From NCBI GenBank assembly GCA_025041195.1, contig JAKCFM010000002.1, positions 186,001 through 250,000 on the forward strand: a DNA stretch of 64,000 nt, given 5' to 3'. The position numbers and the translations under genes were made by a program. How positions within the stretch are numbered: position 1 is the first letter of the stretch; every line of letters begins with the position of its first letter. This DNA comes from Halobacteriales archaeon YIM A00013 (lineage in GTDB: Archaea; Halobacteriota; Halobacteria; Halobacteriales; Haloarculaceae). A model generated the notes under the pieces. The model worked only from the letters and a program-made list of their open reading frames with translations, was not told the origin of the DNA and ran no database searches. Below are positions 51,275-59,620 of the stretch, in pieces.

Positions 51275-52423
51275 CTATAGCCGCGCAAGCGTATCGAACG
51301 ATGGGCATTCAACCAGATAGATGTCACAGCCGCCCGTGGGATCGCCGTCGAACGCGATGGTCGAGCCGTCGGGACTCAGTCGTGCGTGTGGATGCGGACT
51401 GGACGGCTCCCAGGAATGTGTCGCCAGCCGACGCGGGCCCCGATAGCGGCCTTTGTTCTCGTCGTATTCGTACAGTAACACACCCTGGATGTCCGTGCTC
51501 CCATCGCAGACGAACCGGTCTCTGGTGATGGCGTGACAATGCGTTTCTCGCACTGGGATAGGTGACTCTCGCCGGTCAGTGTCGTCGTATCGGATCGTTC
51601 CGAAGAACCGTTCACCATCGGTCCGACTCCCTCGCCAGCCGTGATAGCCGACGTGCTCACCGTCCCGAAGCCAGAATTCGTGACCAACGGCCTCGTCATC
51701 GTTCGTTTCTCGCAATCGGTAGGTGCTGTCCGTTTCGAGATTGCGGACGTGGATCCGATTGTCCACGTGATCCCACGGCCCCTCGTGACAGAAGGTAAAA
51801 ACCGACGGCTGTGTGGGTGAGGCGTTCACGTGGCTGATCCAACGGTTCGCCTCGTGAACAAGGATCGGTTCCACGTCGCCATCGATCGGGACGGTGAACA
51901 GTTCGGTGTGGGGCTTGAACGCGCGTCGCTCATCGAACCCCGTAACGTCCATGGGCTCGCTGGCTTTGAGCAGCAGTCGGTCGTCGTCTGCGAGCACGTC
52001 ATCAACAACGAGGTGGTAGGAGTCTGGACAGCGGTCCGGTCGAGTAGCGACCGTTCGAACGGAAAGTGTCGATAGATCGAGGGCAACCACCGTATTCTCC
52101 TGGGTGAAATACACCTCGTTCGTGGTTTCGTTGACCCGCGTCAGGTTGGACACGGGGGCCCGAAGATCCGTGAGCTGCGTGAGTTCGTCTGTGCGGAGAT
52201 CAATCGTGAACAGTTCCCGCTTGCCGGTGCGGTCCGACCGACAGAGCAGCCGGTTTCCGTCGTCGTACCAGCCGTTGGTCGTGAAGTAGAGATGTCGGTC
52301 AACTGTTGCTGGATGGGTGGTGAGCTGTCTGACGGTGGCGCCGGTGTTCGGATCGGTGAAGCTGTTGGACTCGGATGGTGAGACGGTCCCAGCACGTGGA
52401 CCCTGGTGGTGGTCGTCTGTCAC
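51275..52423 (-). CDS. Oligogalacturonate lyase, polysaccharide lyase family 22
   Basis: Splits short galacturonate oligomers by beta-elimination in the cytoplasm. I place the start at a GTG at 52423 (VTDDHHQGPRAGTVSPSES), giving 382 residues, the usual PL22 length. A TATA box sits 27 nt upstream of this codon. An in-frame ATG at 52624 lies upstream of that promoter and would add 67 untypical residues. Seven-bladed propeller motifs are HLYFTTNGWYDDGNRLL, TFCHEGPWDHVDNRIHV, GHEFWLRDGEHVGYHGW and SPHPHARLSPDGSTIAFDGD, with the histidines expected of the metal site. Three putative operators lie in its promoter region. Confidence 0.88.
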   Translation of the reverse strand: MTDDHHQGPRAGTVSPSESNSFTDPNTGATVRQLTTHPATVDRHLYFTTNGWYDDGNRLLCRSDRTGKRELFTIDLRTDELTQLTDLRAPVSNLTRVNETTNEVYFTQENTVVALDLSTLSVRTVATRPDRCPDSYHLVVDDVLADDDRLLLKASEPMDVTGFDERRAFKPHTELFTVPIDGDVEPILVHEANRWISHVNASPTQPSVFTFCHEGPWDHVDNRIHVRNLETDSTYRLRETNDDEAVGHEFWLRDGEHVGYHGWRGSRTDGERFFGTIRYDDTDRRESPIPVRETHCHAITRDRFVCDGSTDIQGVLLYEYDENKGRYRGPRRLATHSWEPSSPHPHARLSPDGSTIAFDGDPTGGCDIYLVECPSFDTLARL

Positions 52424-52445
52424 GACAGGCGATCGGTTCCGGAGT

Positions 52446-52455
52446 GGTATATAGG
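52446..52455 (-). promoter_or_regulatory. TATA box of PL22 gene (leaderless GTG start)
   Basis: Minus-strand CCTATATACC, centred 27 nt before the GTG at 52423. This is the strongest support for the GTG start. Confidence 0.65.
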
Positions 52456-52591
52456 TTCTCCCAGGTGTGAGAGTCGGTTTGTGGATTATCGACCACCGTG
52501 GGAGCGCCATGCTCCGTAACACACGGTCGCGGAGCGCCATCGGCCACTGTTTGTGGCCCCATACTCCTTCGACGAACGGCCCGAACGATCG

Positions 52592-52606
52592 TCCGACCAT
52601 GACGGA
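52592..52606. promoter_or_regulatory. Putative operator TCCG-N7-CGGA (PL22, site 1)
   Basis: TCCGACCATGACGGA, about 142 bp upstream of the PL22 TATA box. A weaker relative TCCGTAACACACGGT lies nearer the promoter at 52513-52527. Confidence 0.5.
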
Positions 52607-52679
52607 CGGCAACCACTGATTCAACCCCGTAGATACGAACTAGCGTGGGGGGTACTAATCCATCGTTGTGATCTGACTG

Positions 52680-52694
52680 TCCGACAGTATCGGA
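52680..52694. promoter_or_regulatory. Putative operator TCCG-N7-CGGA (PL22, site 2)
   Basis: TCCGACAGTATCGGA, arms of five complementary bases. A further palindrome GTATCG-C-CGATAC follows at about 52709-52721. Confidence 0.55.
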
Positions 52695-52756
52695 GCAGAT
52701 TCGCCGTTGTATCGCCGATACGCAGTCCATTGAATCAAGCCCGTCTCCCGAGTGTA

Positions 52757-52771
52757 TCCGGAAATACCGGC
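52757..52771. promoter_or_regulatory. Variant operator TCCG-N7-CGGC (PL22, site 3)
   Basis: TCCGGAAATACCGGC, one base off the repeat. It is near-identical to the reverse complement of the GH42 site (TCCGGAAATGCCGGA). Confidence 0.45.
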
Positions 52772-52799
52772 GCCGTTATGAGCTCCGTGTCCATAACCA

Positions 52800-53158
52800 T
52801 TACAATTGTACTCCTGTCACGGCTATAGCGACTCACTGCTCAGGTGGTTCCCATGTAGGTCCGAAAATATGGGAACGATACATCGAATCGTAGTGTGGGC
52901 GTGTAGCTTGAATCCGCCACTCAAAATAATTCCAAAAATATAAAGAAAGATAGTATAGGCCAAATTCTATAGATTTCAGATATAAATTTTTTCTTAAAGA
53001 TATCCTTTGGTTTAATAAATGGCTTGCACAGTATTCGGTTGATAACCGTGTATAAACCCCAAAAACTTGATCTAGAGATCCAAGGCGTTTGTTTTGGGAT
53101 GAGTGATTGTTGGTAAATCCACAATATATCAGTACTTCATCTATGAAAGAGCGTAGAG
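52800..53158. other. AT-rich island between PL22 promoter and esterase
   Basis: About 360 bases, strongly AT-rich between 52915 and 53115. A minus-strand frame 52833-53240 stays open through it (contains TRPHYDSMYRSHIFGPTWEP near its end) but its 5' part overlaps the esterase gene and no family is recognised. It could be a decayed gene or mobile-element remnant. Confidence 0.35.
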
Positions 53159-54190
53159 CTATTGGAGTGAGTTCGCTATTTCGGGCCAGACCTGCTTCGG
53201 GTAGAATCGATGGCCACCGGAGCAAACCCGGAGCCTGCATGCCTGTGCAGCACCCACATTCTGATACAGGGACTGAACGTTCTCGAACGCGTGTCTAGTC
53301 CCACGAACTGGGAATATTGGATCATCATCGCCCGTTACAATGGTGAGTGGTCGTGGAGCAATCGCCCCGGCAATGTCCCACATCTCGCCCAATCGGAGGA
53401 TGCCCGGCACGTAGTTACAGGCACAGTGATCAATGGCAACGATGGAGTCCTCGAACGTACAAAAGTACGCGTTGAGCACGACGGCGGCTATCCGATCATC
53501 AAGCGCCGCTCCAAACAGTGCCACTGCCGCGCCACCGGAATGGCCAGTGATCGCGATCGCTTCGGAATCAAGATGTGACTGGGTGTCGATCCAATCAACC
53601 AGTCGAAGCAGATCCCAACACCGATCACCGGCGAGCGTTCGGCCGAACAGCTGGGATCTCTTTTGCAGCGTCGTACACGCCCGTCCGCCATCGGAATCGG
53701 TGGCTGGCCCACTGAGCGCACCGAACGCCCGCATATCCGGCGCCACTGCTGCATATCCTCGTTTGACAGCCTGTCTGGCAATATCACGCCGCTCGGAAGC
53801 GATCTCCTTCCGTTGATCGTCAACGGCACCGACCGTCAGCGCTTTTCCATCGGCACAGTGGCCATGCACCGCGATAACGGTAGGAAACGGCGGCGATCTG
53901 TCGGTGGGCACCAGCAGATAGAACGGGACGAAAAAATCTTCCTCCGTTCGAATGTGCCACAACTGACGCTCATATCCATCCAACTGAACGCATTCGCGTT
54001 GTGTCGCCGCTCGTGGAGGTGGTCCATGCGCTCGAATTGCAGAAAACCCGAGCCGTTTTTCTACCTGGTCTCGCATCGTCGACTGCCAGTCCTCAAACGC
54101 ATCGCCAATCTGTCCCTCGTAGCCATGCTCACGCGCCGTACGCTCGAATTCCCGTGCAATCTGGCGCTGATACCAGTGCTCTGTACGCAT
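53159..54190 (-). CDS. Alpha/beta hydrolase, acetyl-esterase/dienelactone-hydrolase-like
   Basis: 343 residues. A helical N-terminal region (1-80) precedes the hydrolase core: oxyanion HGHCADGK (about 109-116), nucleophile elbow GHSGGAAVALFG (Ser about 219), acid in TGDDDPIFPVRGT and base His in SGGHRFYPK. It resembles the prolyl-oligopeptidase/acetylxylan-esterase group that removes acyl groups from plant polysaccharides. No signal peptide. It lies at the end of the pectin locus and could deacetylate imported fragments alongside the SGNH enzyme. The substrate is inferred. Confidence 0.82.
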   Translation of the reverse strand: MRTEHWYQRQIAREFERTAREHGYEGQIGDAFEDWQSTMRDQVEKRLGFSAIRAHGPPPRAATQRECVQLDGYERQLWHIRTEEDFFVPFYLLVPTDRSPPFPTVIAVHGHCADGKALTVGAVDDQRKEIASERRDIARQAVKRGYAAVAPDMRAFGALSGPATDSDGGRACTTLQKRSQLFGRTLAGDRCWDLLRLVDWIDTQSHLDSEAIAITGHSGGAAVALFGAALDDRIAAVVLNAYFCTFEDSIVAIDHCACNYVPGILRLGEMWDIAGAIAPRPLTIVTGDDDPIFPVRGTRHAFENVQSLYQNVGAAQACRLRVCSGGHRFYPKQVWPEIANSLQ

Positions 54191-54362
54191 TCGTATCCAG
54201 GCAATGAACTATCAGGCAGATAGTTTCATCGTACTCACACCGGTTCCGTGATCTTTCCGACCGCCGACGCCCATGGCATGCGCAGTAAACCTATTCCGCA
54301 AACAGATCAACGCACACCAGGTCGCCCACAGGCTTACTATCATAGCACCTAATTCCATCAGT

Positions 54363-55670
54363 ATGGGAGATGAAAAAATAGGCCTCTGGGAATCGATCTC
54401 AATGGCAATCGGAGGGATGGTTGGCGGTGGGATATTCGCTGCGCTGGGGATCGTTGCCGTAACAGCCCGCACGCTCGCCTGGCTCGCATTCATCGTTGCA
54501 GGCGTGATTGCCCTCTGTGCTGGCTACTCATTCATTCGACTCAATGACTGTATCGATGGCCACGCCGGCCCAATCGCCTACGTGGATCGGTTCACTGGCA
54601 ACACGACGCTCGCGGGGATGCTCGGCTGGACGTTCATTATCGGCTATATCGGAACGATGGCGCTGTACTCCTACGCGTTTGGGGGCTATTTCACGGATCT
54701 TATTGGCGTGCAGTCGGTTGGTCCCATCCCGCTCCGTCCGGTGATAACGGCGATCGCGGTGCTCGTATTCGTTGGGTTGAACACCGCAGGCGCACACGCG
54801 TCTGGTCGTTCGGAAGACGTGCTCGTCGGGCTCAAAATTGCGATTCTGCTCGTGTTCGGCATTGGCGGAATCTCCTTCGGACTGCAAACTGGACAACTTT
54901 CGAGTGGGCTTTCAAACGTTGGCGGTGGGCCAGTAATCGCTGCTGGGGTCGCATTCGTCGCGTTCGAGGGGTGGGAACTGCTGCTGTTCGACCAGGACAG
55001 CATCAAAAATCCGCACGAGACGGTCAAAAAAGCGATTTATGTCGCTATCGTTGGGGCAACACTCCTGTACGTACTCGTAGCCGTGGTAACGACGAACCTC
55101 GTTTCGCCGATGACGATTCAACAACAGCCAGATACGGCGCTTGCAATCGCGGCACAGCCATTTCTCGGCAGCGCGGGCTTCGTACTGATCTCGGTCGCAG
55201 CGCTATTTTCGACGGGAAGCGCACTCAATGCGACGCTTTTCAGTGGCGCACGCCTCTCAAAAACAATGGTTCACGAGGAGTACCTCCCAAACGAACTCAG
55301 CTCAAAATCCCACACTGAGCCAGTACGAGCACTCATCGTCATCGGTTTTCTGACGGCTGCCCTGGCAGTGCTGGGCAGTTTAAACGCCATTAGCTCGTTT
55401 GCCTCGCTCTCATTCATTATCATTTTTGGATCGATCAGTGCGCTGGCCGTCACACAACGCGACTCGGTAGTGAACACGGTCGTTCCAGCCATTGGCGTGA
55501 TCGGTGCGCTTGCCGCTGCTGTCGCACTGTTGTATCACCTTGCTACGAGTGCATTTGGGACGTTTGTTCTCGTCCTCGTCCTTGGGCTGACGGTACTGCT
55601 CGTCGAACTGTTCTACTTCGAGCGCAAATCGATCTACTCGGAGGGAAAACGCCTCAAACACGAGCTTTGA
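54363..55670 (+). CDS. APC-family amino acid/amine permease
   Basis: 435 residues from the ATG at 54363 (MGDEKIGLWESISMAIGGMV). A TATA-like CTTACTATCAT is centred about 26 nt upstream. The upstream in-frame ATG at 54273 was rejected for that reason. About twelve transmembrane helices. The first carries the substrate-binding GGMVGGGIFAALG, typical for the APC superfamily. Uptake or exchange of an amino acid or amine at the cell membrane. Its neighbours (amidase, acetyltransferase, glutamine-synthetase-like ligase) suggest nitrogen-compound metabolism. Confidence 0.88.
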   Translation: MGDEKIGLWESISMAIGGMVGGGIFAALGIVAVTARTLAWLAFIVAGVIALCAGYSFIRLNDCIDGHAGPIAYVDRFTGNTTLAGMLGWTFIIGYIGTMALYSYAFGGYFTDLIGVQSVGPIPLRPVITAIAVLVFVGLNTAGAHASGRSEDVLVGLKIAILLVFGIGGISFGLQTGQLSSGLSNVGGGPVIAAGVAFVAFEGWELLLFDQDSIKNPHETVKKAIYVAIVGATLLYVLVAVVTTNLVSPMTIQQQPDTALAIAAQPFLGSAGFVLISVAALFSTGSALNATLFSGARLSKTMVHEEYLPNELSSKSHTEPVRALIVIGFLTAALAVLGSLNAISSFASLSFIIIFGSISALAVTQRDSVVNTVVPAIGVIGALAAAVALLYHLATSAFGTFVLVLVLGLTVLLVELFYFERKSIYSEGKRLKHEL

Positions 55671-55729
55671 ATTCGCCCACCGAAGCGGTTGCCACGGTCC
55701 CATACCACCACTAGCGGTGGAGCCCCCAC

Positions 55730-57181
55730 TCACGGTGTTGGCCACGATAGCTGGCGTTCGATGGCTCCGCTGGCTGAGAACACTCCAGCGTCGTCAAATC
55801 GCTGGCCAATGAGCTGCAGTCCGACCGGCAGCCCATCCGTATCTATCCCCGCAGGTATCGATGCCGCCGGATGGCCAGTGAAATTGCAGAGGAACGTCTG
55901 ACACCACCCAATTCTGGGATCAACGGCAACGCCATCGACAGTTTTCGGACCGCTCGTGGATTCGTCCGTTGCGTTCTCAACAGGCGAGCAACAGACGGTT
56001 GGTGAAACCAGGAGGTCGTGCGTTTCGAACACGTCTTCGAATGCGTCGTGAACGGCGGTTCGAACGACGTGCTGGTGACAATACTCCGTCGCACTCATCG
56101 CCTGTCCGGATTCGATGAGTGAAATGATCCCATCGGAGAGCGTCTCTCGATGGTCGCCGAGGAGATCGATGCCGTCGTGTTCGGCGAGCCATTCCGCGAA
56201 CGCAGCGAGATTCGCGCCCACCAGCGCTAGCCATGCGTCGGTTAGCTCCGAATGGCTGTAGCCAATCTCCATTTCGACGCGCTCGACAGTGGCTCCGGCC
56301 CGAGTGAACGCGTCGAGCGCATCGTCGACGACAGATCGGACGGCTGTTTCGACCGGAAATGTCCCGAAATCAGGCGTATACGCGATCGAATATCCATCGA
56401 TCGGCTGGGTTACCGCGTCGCGGAACGACTCTGATTCGACTGGAACACTCGCCGGGTCGCGAGGATGGTGGCCACCGATCACGTCGAGGACGAGCGCCGC
56501 GTCTTCGACAGAGCGGGTGATCGGGCCGTGACTCGATCGAATGCCGAGTTCGTCAGCAAATCCATCCGGCCGGGTGACGTTCGGCACCCGCCGAAACGTG
56601 GGCTTGAACGCGTAGACGCCCGACCAGGCCGCAGGAATGCGAAGCGATCCACCAGCGTCTTTGCCGTGGGCTATTGGGACGAGCCCGTCGGCAACAGCGG
56701 CTGCGCTGCCGCCAGATGAGCCACCAGCGTTTCGAGAGCGATCGAACGGATTCAGCGTTGGACCAACGAGTGGGTTGTCGGTCGTCCCTTTGTGGTCCAT
56801 CTCTGGGGTGTTGGTCGTGCCTACGACCACCGCTCCCGCCGATTCCAGTCGGGAGACGAACGTCGAATCAGTCTCTGAAACTGACCCACGGAACGGAATC
56901 GACCCCATGGTCCGTTGCATCCCACGCTTTGCACTAGCCGATTCTTTCAGGGCGACCGGAACACCCGCCAATGGACCAACCGACCGGCCCGCTGTGAGCT
57001 CGCTCTCGATGAATCGCGCACGCGCTCGCGCGTCATCCGTCGCTATCTCCACGAACGCATTGGTCCGCTCGTTTCGTCTGGTTATTCGATCAAGCACCGC
57101 ATCAATGAGCGCAGTGGGAGCGATATTCCCACGACGAATCCGCGTCGCGAGCCCTGTGGCCGACTGTACGGAATACTCCAT
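55730..57181 (-). CDS. Amidase-signature hydrolase
   Basis: 483 residues with the Ser-cisSer-Lys triad: Lys79 (VPVALKES), cis-Ser155 (NAGGSSGGSAAAV) and nucleophile Ser179 (GKDAGGSLRIPA). Amidases of this family hydrolyse amides or, as GatA, act in tRNA amidation. No GatB or GatC is nearby and the length fits a free-standing amidase. It is convergent with the permease and divergent from the acetyltransferase. The shared promoter region holds a DtxR-like iron box about 126 bp upstream. The substrate is unknown. Confidence 0.87.
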   Translation of the reverse strand: MEYSVQSATGLATRIRRGNIAPTALIDAVLDRITRRNERTNAFVEIATDDARARARFIESELTAGRSVGPLAGVPVALKESASAKRGMQRTMGSIPFRGSVSETDSTFVSRLESAGAVVVGTTNTPEMDHKGTTDNPLVGPTLNPFDRSRNAGGSSGGSAAAVADGLVPIAHGKDAGGSLRIPAAWSGVYAFKPTFRRVPNVTRPDGFADELGIRSSHGPITRSVEDAALVLDVIGGHHPRDPASVPVESESFRDAVTQPIDGYSIAYTPDFGTFPVETAVRSVVDDALDAFTRAGATVERVEMEIGYSHSELTDAWLALVGANLAAFAEWLAEHDGIDLLGDHRETLSDGIISLIESGQAMSATEYCHQHVVRTAVHDAFEDVFETHDLLVSPTVCCSPVENATDESTSGPKTVDGVAVDPRIGWCQTFLCNFTGHPAASIPAGIDTDGLPVGLQLIGQRFDDAGVFSASGAIERQLSWPTP

Positions 57182-57306
57182 TATCAGTCCTCTTGTAGCG
57201 AGCCGTGTAGCTCTATCGTTCGCCTCGATACACCATCGTCGTCACCGGACTGCGTGGATGGTAACGGTCCGCGCTGGCCAGAATATGATCGATGTGTTTA
57301 TCATGG

Positions 57307-57322
57307 TTTAGGTGTACCTAAA
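57307..57322. promoter_or_regulatory. DtxR/SirR-type iron box in divergent promoter
   Basis: TTTAGGTGTACCTAAA, a perfect 16-bp palindrome with 7-bp arms and a GT centre. With one mismatch it extends to 57303-57326 (ATGG...TCAT). It resembles the TTAGGT/ACCTAA half-sites of DtxR-family iron regulators. Core-promoter-like ATGATAAA (minus) and ATCATAATG (plus) flank it. A second palindrome GTGTG-AAAAA-CACAC lies at 57419-57433. No gene lies in 57182-57470. Confidence 0.62.
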
Positions 57323-57470
57323 TCATAATGACAGCACGAACGTGGTATTCGACTGAGAACCGAGGCCGCTGCGACGAGCGGTTCCGTCAGTTCAACTCAT
57401 CCAGTTACACATCAGTGAGTGTGAAAAACACACAGCCCACGTTTGGACCAGCCACCGCACCACACAACAG

Positions 57471-58151
57471 ATGACAGATTCGAATGCTTACCATGCGTCG
57501 GATGCTGACGGGCGAACGCTTGATCCCGACGCGATCGTCAGAACGAACTACGCCTTCCAGCACCACGACGAATCATTCGACCGAACGGTTTCGTTTCGGC
57601 CAGCATCGATCGATCGCGATCTTGGAAGAGTCCACACCTGGCTCAACTACGAGCACGTTGTGGCGTTCTGGGATCTCGATCGGTCACTACCTGCAGTGTA
57701 CGACCATCTTACGGAGAAGCTTGCGACCGAGCATCTGACGCCGTATATCGGGTATATTGACCACGTCCCGATGAGTTACTGGGAACTGTACTGGCCAAGC
57801 GAATTCGAACTTTCGGCCTACTACGACGCCAGACCGACGGATCGGGCAGCACACCTTCTCGTTGGGCCACCGGAGTACGTCCAGCAGGGCTACTCTCGTG
57901 CGCTGCTTCGGGCAATGGGGCAGATGATTTTTTCCAATCCAGAAACGACACGCGCCGTGGTCGAACCCGACGTCGACAACGATGTCGTCATCCATGTGCT
58001 GGAGCAGTGTGGCTTCGAGGCCCGCAAGGAATTCTACTTCGAGGAAGCCGACAAAGACGCCCTGTTGATGGTCTGTGACCGGGAGTCGTTCGAATCGGCG
58101 CTCCTTTCGGAAACAACCGCGACAGCGACGAACGGATCGACAAATGAGTAA
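57471..58151 (+). CDS. GNAT acetyltransferase of IucB/AlcB siderophore type
   Basis: 226 residues. The C-terminal about 160 residues match the acyltransferase family of aerobactin/alcaligin synthesis: YEHVVAFWDLDRSLPAVYDH, PYIGYIDHVPMSYWELYW, ARPTDRAAHLLVGPPEYVQQ (acetyl-CoA loop region) and VEPDVDNDVVIHVLEQCGF. Known members acetylate N-hydroxylated lysine or diamines to form hydroxamates that bind iron. No NIS synthetase (IucA/IucC) or hydroxylase is in the window, so this is an orphan or part of another pathway. An iron-box palindrome 149 bases upstream supports iron control. The GS-like ligase follows 42 bases later. Confidence 0.85.
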   Translation: MTDSNAYHASDADGRTLDPDAIVRTNYAFQHHDESFDRTVSFRPASIDRDLGRVHTWLNYEHVVAFWDLDRSLPAVYDHLTEKLATEHLTPYIGYIDHVPMSYWELYWPSEFELSAYYDARPTDRAAHLLVGPPEYVQQGYSRALLRAMGQMIFSNPETTRAVVEPDVDNDVVIHVLEQCGFEARKEFYFEEADKDALLMVCDRESFESALLSETTATATNGSTNE

Positions 58152-58193
58152 CGACTGGTCGGCACTGCTGGCCCACGATGGTGATTTCAAGCG

Positions 58194-59537
58194 ATGAGCG
58201 CCGCGATACGCGAGCAGTGTGACGCAGCAAACGTCGAATTCGTCCGCTTTCTCTGTGTCACCAGCGATGGAATGATCCGTGGGCAGGCGATTCACACGGA
58301 CCACCTAGAGGAGGCACTCGCGGAGGGGATCCCGTTTGCGAAGATGACACAGTCGTTCACCGCGATCGGTCATCGGGTGAAAGACGCCACCTTCGATGCG
58401 GTTGGTGAGGTACGGTTACAGCCGGATCCGTCCACGTTCCGCGTGCTCCCCCACGAGGATCGAACTGCGGCAGTGCTCTGTAAACTACGCGAGCGCACTG
58501 GAAACTCGCCGTGGGCTGGTGATCCCCGCGCTGCAGTCACCCGACAGCTCGCCAACTGTGACGCGATGGGGATGTCGCCGAAACTCGCACTCGAACAGGA
58601 GTTTCATCTGTATACGGAAACCGCTGCTGGCACCGCCACACCGCTGGACACTCGCGGCGCGTACGCGTCGGCCAGCATGCGCGCGAGCAATGGACTCATC
58701 CTCGATATTGTCGATGCGCTCACTGAGCAGGGAATCGACATCCAAAAGCACCATCCGGAGTACACGGCGGGAAAACACGAGATTGTCGTCGGTCACGGCG
58801 ACGGACGCACTCCGATCGACACTGCCATATTCTGTCGAGAGACGGTGGCCGGCGTCGCCGAGAATGCGGGAGTAAGTGCGACGTTTTCACCGTATCCCTT
58901 CGACGGCGCGACGAACGGATGTCACATTCATTGCTCGCTCTGGGATGGCGACGAGAACGTGTTCGCTCCGCCGTCGTCGGACGCCGCGTTGAGCCAACGT
59001 GGCCGATGGTTTGTCGGCGGGCTCCTTGATCATATGCCGGCGCTGCTCGCACTCACGGCACCGACGGTCAACTCTTACGCACGCCTCCAGCCGGCTAAAA
59101 GCGTCTGTGCGTTCAACTGCTGGGGGATTGGCAACCGGGAGGCAGCGGTTCGCATCCCCGAGGTACGGCCATCGAATCGTGACACTCGAACGCGGATCGA
59201 GTTCAGACCGGCAGATAATGCAGCAAATCCGTATCTCGCGGTCTGTGGCGTTCTCGCGGCTGGAATTGATGGGATTGAGCGCCAACTGGACTGTGGAAGG
59301 TCCCTCGAACAGGACCCAGGGAATCTCGATCTGCCGGCGCGGCGCGACCGAGCGATTCCCCGGCTTCCACGGTCACTCGGTGAAGCCATCCGCAGCCTCG
59401 AAACCGACGCCGTGCTCAGGGAGGCCCTCAGCGACCCCCTTTGGGAGTCGTATCTGGAGATCAAACGAAACGAGTGGGAGGCGTTTCTCACACACGCCGA
59501 GACGTGGAAGCGAGAGACGTACCGGAATCGGTACTGA
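58194..59537 (+). CDS. Glutamine-synthetase-family ligase (gamma-glutamyl ligase-like)
   Basis: 447 residues. The N-terminal beta-grasp (1-105) starts VEFVRFLCVTSDGMIRGQAI. The catalytic domain has metal-binding LEQEFHLY, HHPEYTAGKHEIVVGHGD, NGCHIHCSLWDGDENVF and NSYARLQPAKSVCAFNCWG, and the arginine motif RTRIEFRPADNAANPYLA. This is GS fold, but divergent from housekeeping GlnA and similar to enzymes that glutamylate amines. With a permease, an amidase and an acetyltransferase nearby, it may conjugate an amine or hydroxamate precursor with glutamate. The acceptor is unknown. Confidence 0.83.
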   Translation: MSAAIREQCDAANVEFVRFLCVTSDGMIRGQAIHTDHLEEALAEGIPFAKMTQSFTAIGHRVKDATFDAVGEVRLQPDPSTFRVLPHEDRTAAVLCKLRERTGNSPWAGDPRAAVTRQLANCDAMGMSPKLALEQEFHLYTETAAGTATPLDTRGAYASASMRASNGLILDIVDALTEQGIDIQKHHPEYTAGKHEIVVGHGDGRTPIDTAIFCRETVAGVAENAGVSATFSPYPFDGATNGCHIHCSLWDGDENVFAPPSSDAALSQRGRWFVGGLLDHMPALLALTAPTVNSYARLQPAKSVCAFNCWGIGNREAAVRIPEVRPSNRDTRTRIEFRPADNAANPYLAVCGVLAAGIDGIERQLDCGRSLEQDPGNLDLPARRDRAIPRLPRSLGEAIRSLETDAVLREALSDPLWESYLEIKRNEWEAFLTHAETWKRETYRNRY

Positions 59538-59620
59538 GATCCGCTATCGGGGTAGGGCACTCGATATCTCGATTTCCCACCACGATCCGAGGTCGCATTG
59601 TGGTTCGCTCACCCTGAACG

